Shown piece by piece: positions 61,097 through 64,000 of a DNA stretch of 64,000 nt. A program made the position numbers and the translations under genes. Position 1 is the stretch's first letter. Each line of letters begins with the position of its first letter. This DNA comes from Aliagarivorans taiwanensis DSM 22990 (lineage in GTDB: Bacteria; Pseudomonadota; Gammaproteobacteria; Enterobacterales; Celerinatantimonadaceae). The notes beneath the pieces are model-generated. The model was given only the letters and a program-made list of their open reading frames with translations. It did not search any database and was not told where the DNA came from. Location of the stretch: assembly GCF_000429505.1 (NCBI RefSeq), contig NZ_AUBZ01000028.1, positions 1-64,000 of the forward strand. Reading direction: 5' to 3'.

Positions 61097-61909
61097 ATGC
61101 GCGTCGGTGGCAAGCTATTCGGCTTAGTACTGGGTTTTATGTTCGGAAACGTGTTCGGTGCACTACTCGGGCTGTGGCTGGGGCACCGCTTTGACAAGGG
61201 CATGAGCGCTCTGGGTAGTGGTTTTGTCAACAACGCCGCCGCACAAGAAAAGTTCCTTTACACCAGCTTTGCCGTGATGGGCCATATCGCCAAATCCAAG
61301 GGCGTGGTCACTCAGCAAGAGATCCAAGTGGCCAGTTTGCTGATGCAACAGCTTGGTCTGCGTGGCGAAGCGCGTGAACGAGCCCAGCAGGCTTTTCGTG
61401 ACGGCAAAGCCAGCGATTTTCCCCTTGAGCAGCATCTGCGTGAGTTTACCGAAGCGGTAGGCCGGCGTCGCGACCTGCTGCAGATGTTTTTGGAGATCCA
61501 GCTACAAGGGGCCTTCGCCGATGGTGTGATTGACCCGAACGAGCTGCGTATTCTTGAGAAGGTTGCCAGTGCGCTGGGCTTTTCTCAGGCCGAGCTGAAG
61601 ATGATGATCCGCCGCTGGGAGGCGGAGGTGAACTTCCATCGTCAGCGCCATCAGCAGCAAGGTGGTCGCCATCACACTCAGGTTGATCCTGCTGCCCAGC
61701 TCAAAGAGGCCTATCAGATCCTCGGAGTCGCCGAGTCGGATAACGATCAACAGGTTAAACGCGCCTATCGCAAACTGATGTCGCAACATCACCCTGACAA
61801 GTTGGTAGCCAAAGGTCTGCCCGCCGAGATGATGGAACTGGCCAAGCAAAAAGCGCAAGATATCCAACAGGCCTACGAGCTGGTGAAGCAGCAGCGGGGC
61901 ATGCGCTAG
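61097..61909 (+). CDS. djlA: Co-chaperone DjlA
   Basis: A 270-residue type III DnaJ protein. The start is ATG 61097 (GAGGTG upstream). A single N-terminal helix (about 3-25) with regularly spaced Gly residues (GLVLGFMFGNVFGALLG) allows dimerisation in the membrane. A TerB-like central domain (about 50-165) follows, and a C-terminal J domain (about 202-268) with HHPDKL. It activates DnaK and can induce the Rcs system when overproduced. Diverges from lptD as in E. coli. Confidence 0.95.
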   Translation: MRVGGKLFGLVLGFMFGNVFGALLGLWLGHRFDKGMSALGSGFVNNAAAQEKFLYTSFAVMGHIAKSKGVVTQQEIQVASLLMQQLGLRGEARERAQQAFRDGKASDFPLEQHLREFTEAVGRRRDLLQMFLEIQLQGAFADGVIDPNELRILEKVASALGFSQAELKMMIRRWEAEVNFHRQRHQQQGGRHHTQVDPAAQLKEAYQILGVAESDNDQQVKRAYRKLMSQHHPDKLVAKGLPAEMMELAKQKAQDIQQAYELVKQQRGMR

Positions 61910-61950
61910 CCCCTACCGTTCTTTTTAACCGAAAGTGTTCGCCGGAAGTG

Positions 61951-62907
61951 TTAGCCGGGGAGCACTTCGTTGTTAAGGCCGCCGGCGATAAAGGCTTCGA
62001 CATTCTCAACCAACTGATCCGCTAAGGCCTGCATGTTCTCGGTGGCAGCCCAAGCCACGTGTGGAGTGGCGATAAAGTTATCGAGTGTAACCAACTGCAT
62101 CACCGGGTCATCCGCCTTGGGCGGCTCATTAGCAAACACATCGCTGGCCGCGCCTGCAATCTGTTTATTGCGCAAGGCTGTCAGTAGCGCCTGTTCGTCA
62201 ACAATGCCTCCTCGGGCAGTGTTAATTAGCATGGCGCTGGGTTTCATCATATCTAGCTCAGCCGCGCCAATCATCCCTAGAGTCTGTGGGGTTAACGGGC
62301 AGTGCAGGCTTACTATATCTGCCTGATTCAGCGCCTGTTTGAATTCGACCCGTCCTTCTCTTGCTGGCGCGTTTGGTCGTTCACTGACAATAACGTGCAG
62401 GCCGTTGGCTTTGGCCAAGCTCGCCACATGTTGTCCGAGGTTGCCGTAGCCAACCAGTGCTAGGGTTTTCCCTCGGACGTTTTCAATCGGGTAGTCGAAG
62501 TAGCAAAACTGCTGAGCAGCTTGCCAGCGCCCGTTCGCGATGGATTGATGATAGGGCCTGATGGAGCGCTGCAGCGCGTAGATAAGCGCCATCACATGTT
62601 CGGCGATAGTCTGGGCGGCGTAGTCGCGAATATTGCAGACCTTGATGCCCAGCGCTTGTGCGGCGGCAAGGTCCACATTATTGGTGCCGGTGGCAGCCAC
62701 CGCGATAAGCTTCAGCTTGGGCAGTTGCTTTAACAGGGCAGCCGTTAGCTGAACCTTGTTCACCACGGCGATATCGCAATCGCTTAAGCGTTCTAGTACT
62801 TGTTCTGGCAACGTGCTGTTGTAGTTTTGCCAGTGATGCTCGCCGCTTAGTGGGCGGAGTTGGATATGTGGCGCCAAGGTTTGGCGGTCCAAAAAAACGA
62901 TCTTCAT
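61951..62907 (-). CDS. D-2-hydroxyacid dehydrogenase (HprA/GhrB-type)
   Basis: A 318-residue NAD(P)-dependent dehydrogenase. The Rossmann loop is LVGYGNLGQHVA, and the catalytic triad is Arg in NTARGGIVDE, Glu in DVFANEPP and His in TPHVAWAA. It is close to glycerate dehydrogenase/hydroxypyruvate reductase; the exact substrate cannot be fixed. It stands between djlA and a DUF3530 gene, neither of which indicates a pathway. Confidence 0.9.
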   Translation of the reverse strand: MKIVFLDRQTLAPHIQLRPLSGEHHWQNYNSTLPEQVLERLSDCDIAVVNKVQLTAALLKQLPKLKLIAVAATGTNNVDLAAAQALGIKVCNIRDYAAQTIAEHVMALIYALQRSIRPYHQSIANGRWQAAQQFCYFDYPIENVRGKTLALVGYGNLGQHVASLAKANGLHVIVSERPNAPAREGRVEFKQALNQADIVSLHCPLTPQTLGMIGAAELDMMKPSAMLINTARGGIVDEQALLTALRNKQIAGAASDVFANEPPKADDPVMQLVTLDNFIATPHVAWAATENMQALADQLVENVEAFIAGGLNNEVLPG

Positions 62908-62947
62908 GCTGATGCTTGTGCCGTGCGGGTATTGCAGGTATTGAAGC

Positions 62948-63769
62948 TTATTGCCAGCCCAAATGCGAGAGCCAGCCGTAAATCAGTTGCGATGTTTCGT
63001 ATTGTTCAACGCCGTGCAGTGGGGCAATCAAGCGGGTTTGGCGATAGTTGATCTTCTGCCGTTTGTAATTGGCGATGCGCCGAAGCTCAGCACTCTGCTC
63101 GCTCCACGGGTGATAACCTGAAGTGACGATATCAAGTACTGGAATAGTCAGCAGGCTGGATTTCTCAGCCAGTTGCTGAGCTTGCTCGCGCCCCTCGGCG
63201 TAGGCATCAAGGAGCACTAAGCCGTCGGGCAGGGCTTGCGAATGCTGTGAGTAGTAATCGACCAACCACGAGGCGGTCATGCCTTGGGCAATCACTAGCT
63301 CAAAACCAAAGGCTTGCTCGCGAGACTCGAATGCCTGCTCGCTGCGCTGTGTCAGTTGGTCAAACAGGGCGGTTAAGGGCTCTTCTTCGTCGATAGTGAA
63401 CGCCGGGCCGGGCAGGGAAGGCAGCTGCATCGCTACGCTCTCCCAGCCAAGTGCCGGTAAGCGCTCGCGTAGCTGCTTAATCACCTGTGATGAGCTAGGG
63501 CCTTCCCCCCAGTCGGGATAGAGCCAGGCGGTGCCGTGCTTAAAAGGGGTTTGCTCGCTATGCCAAACGCTTAGAAATGGCGTGTCTTCGATACCGAGTA
63601 TCCGCACTTCGCCGCTGTCGGCATAGCGTTGATAGTCATCCAGTAGGTTGGGGTTGGCTAAGGCTGATGGGCTGAGCAAGGCACTTAGCACTGCGCTAAG
63701 GCCCATAGCAATCAAGCTGATGTATCGAGCAGAGGAAGTATTCACCGACGCCGCAACTAAACCAATCAT
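62948..63769 (-). CDS. DUF3530 family secreted alpha/beta-hydrolase-like protein
   Basis: An exported protein of about 273 residues with a signal peptide (about 15-43, cleavage after ALA) if ATG 63769 is the start; no good ribosome site is seen and the open frame runs to 63877. It has a DUF3530-like sequence: FLSVWHSEQTPFKHGTAWLYPDWGEGP, LPALGWESVAMQLPS, a GMTASWLVDYYS nucleophile-elbow-like turn (GxTAS in place of GxSxG) and HGVEQYE at the end. Active-site assignment is unsure. It is downstream of the rluA-like gene on the same strand. Function unknown. Confidence 0.75.
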   Translation of the reverse strand: MIGLVAASVNTSSARYISLIAMGLSAVLSALLSPSALANPNLLDDYQRYADSGEVRILGIEDTPFLSVWHSEQTPFKHGTAWLYPDWGEGPSSSQVIKQLRERLPALGWESVAMQLPSLPGPAFTIDEEEPLTALFDQLTQRSEQAFESREQAFGFELVIAQGMTASWLVDYYSQHSQALPDGLVLLDAYAEGREQAQQLAEKSSLLTIPVLDIVTSGYHPWSEQSAELRRIANYKRQKINYRQTRLIAPLHGVEQYETSQLIYGWLSHLGWQ

Positions 63770-63843
63770 GTACTTATTATCGCCCTGGTAGGCCAAGGCT
63801 TTAATAAAAAGGGCTGAATTGATCAGTTTAGTGGCTGCGGTGC

Positions 63844-64000
63844 TTAAAACGGGGCCGAACTGGAGAACTGCACCCAATCTTCAGTGACTGGATGATAAAA
63901 ACCTAACTCTGTGGCGTGCAGGTGCAAGCGCTGGCCATACTCCAGTGCAGCGCCTTCGGCGTATAAGCCATCGCCTACAATGACGCAACCCAGCTGCTGC
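63844..64000 (-). CDS. rluA: RluA-family pseudouridine synthase, C-terminal end
   Basis: An open frame entering from the right window edge and ending with TAA at 63844-63846. The 52 codons encode LGCVIVGDGLYAEGAAL, RLHLHATELGFYHP and a short tail, which match the C-terminal end of RluA-type synthases (GDxLY and LHAxxLxFxHP). The start and catalytic Asp are outside the window. The position near djlA agrees with rluA in E. coli, but the exact paralogue cannot be proven from this piece. Confidence 0.75.
   Translation of the reverse strand, partial: QQLGCVIVGDGLYAEGAALEYGQRLHLHATELGFYHPVTEDWVQFSSSAPF

Overview
The window is chromosomal DNA from a Gammaproteobacterium of the Alteromonadales/Aeromonadales/Vibrio type, probably marine, with moderate-to-high G+C. 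This follows from gene content and order. It carries long runs in the same order as Escherichia coli (fxsA-groES-groEL-epmB-efp-frdDCBA-epmA-mscM-psd-rsgA-orn-tRNA-Gly-queG-nnr-tsaE-amiB-mutL-miaA-hfq-hflX-hflK-hflC-yjeT-purA) joined to pieces that lie elsewhere in E. coli (ispB-rplU-rpmA-obgE, and folA-apaH-apaG-rsmA-pdxA-surA-lptD-djlA-rluA). The acetate module with a CrbS/CrbR two-component system is typical of Vibrio, Shewanella, Aeromonas and relatives. An E. coli-type membrane fumarate reductase argues against Shewanella itself. I cannot name the genus.

Layout. 1-322 is the right end of an IS50/Tn5-like insertion sequence, inserted just behind acs. 368-9306 is an acetate-scavenging block: acs, an exonuclease plus a cNMP/CBS/nucleotidyltransferase pair, a transporter-fused hybrid histidine kinase and its LuxR-type regulator. 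9374-12780 holds a RhtB-type exporter, a LysR regulator and dsbD. 12842-13008 is a palindromic MITE-like repeat. 13198-15869 is fxsA and the heat-shock groESL operon, with a readable sigma-32 promoter. 15979-19099 is accessory: a 68-residue orphan, a cysteine-less molybdopterin-fold periplasmic protein paired with a GGDEF/degenerate-EAL membrane protein, and a small helical protein. 19174-26526 contains the EF-P gene and its lysylation genes epmB and epmA around the frd operon, with an IS200-type element carrying a broken transposase and a small FNR-boxed gene inserted between efp and frd.

26546-33419 is a dicarboxylate transporter, mscM, psd and rsgA on the minus strand. 33511-34454 is orn and a tRNA-Gly cluster with two intact copies flanking a decayed one. 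34562-36454 holds alkD, a polyphosphate-glucokinase-like gene and an unknown 105-residue protein. From 36612 on comes the classical queG/nnr-to-purA supercluster (tRNA modification, cell-wall amidase, mismatch repair, Hfq, HflX, HflKC). Then follow ispB/rplU/rpmA/obgE, a split ThrE-type exporter, folA, and the minus-strand outer-membrane biogenesis and ribosome-maturation run lptD-surA-pdxA-rsmA-apaG-apaH. The window ends with djlA, a D-2-hydroxyacid dehydrogenase, a DUF3530 protein and the 3' end of an rluA-like gene.

I found no CRISPR array, phage, toxin-antitoxin pair or obvious defence island. The most original material is in small genes and two-gene modules: the molybdopterin-fold/GGDEF pair, the FNR-boxed 64-residue coiled-coil protein, the 68- and 105-residue orphans, the DUF294/exonuclease pair inside the acetate block, the MITE, and the tRNA-Gly fossil.
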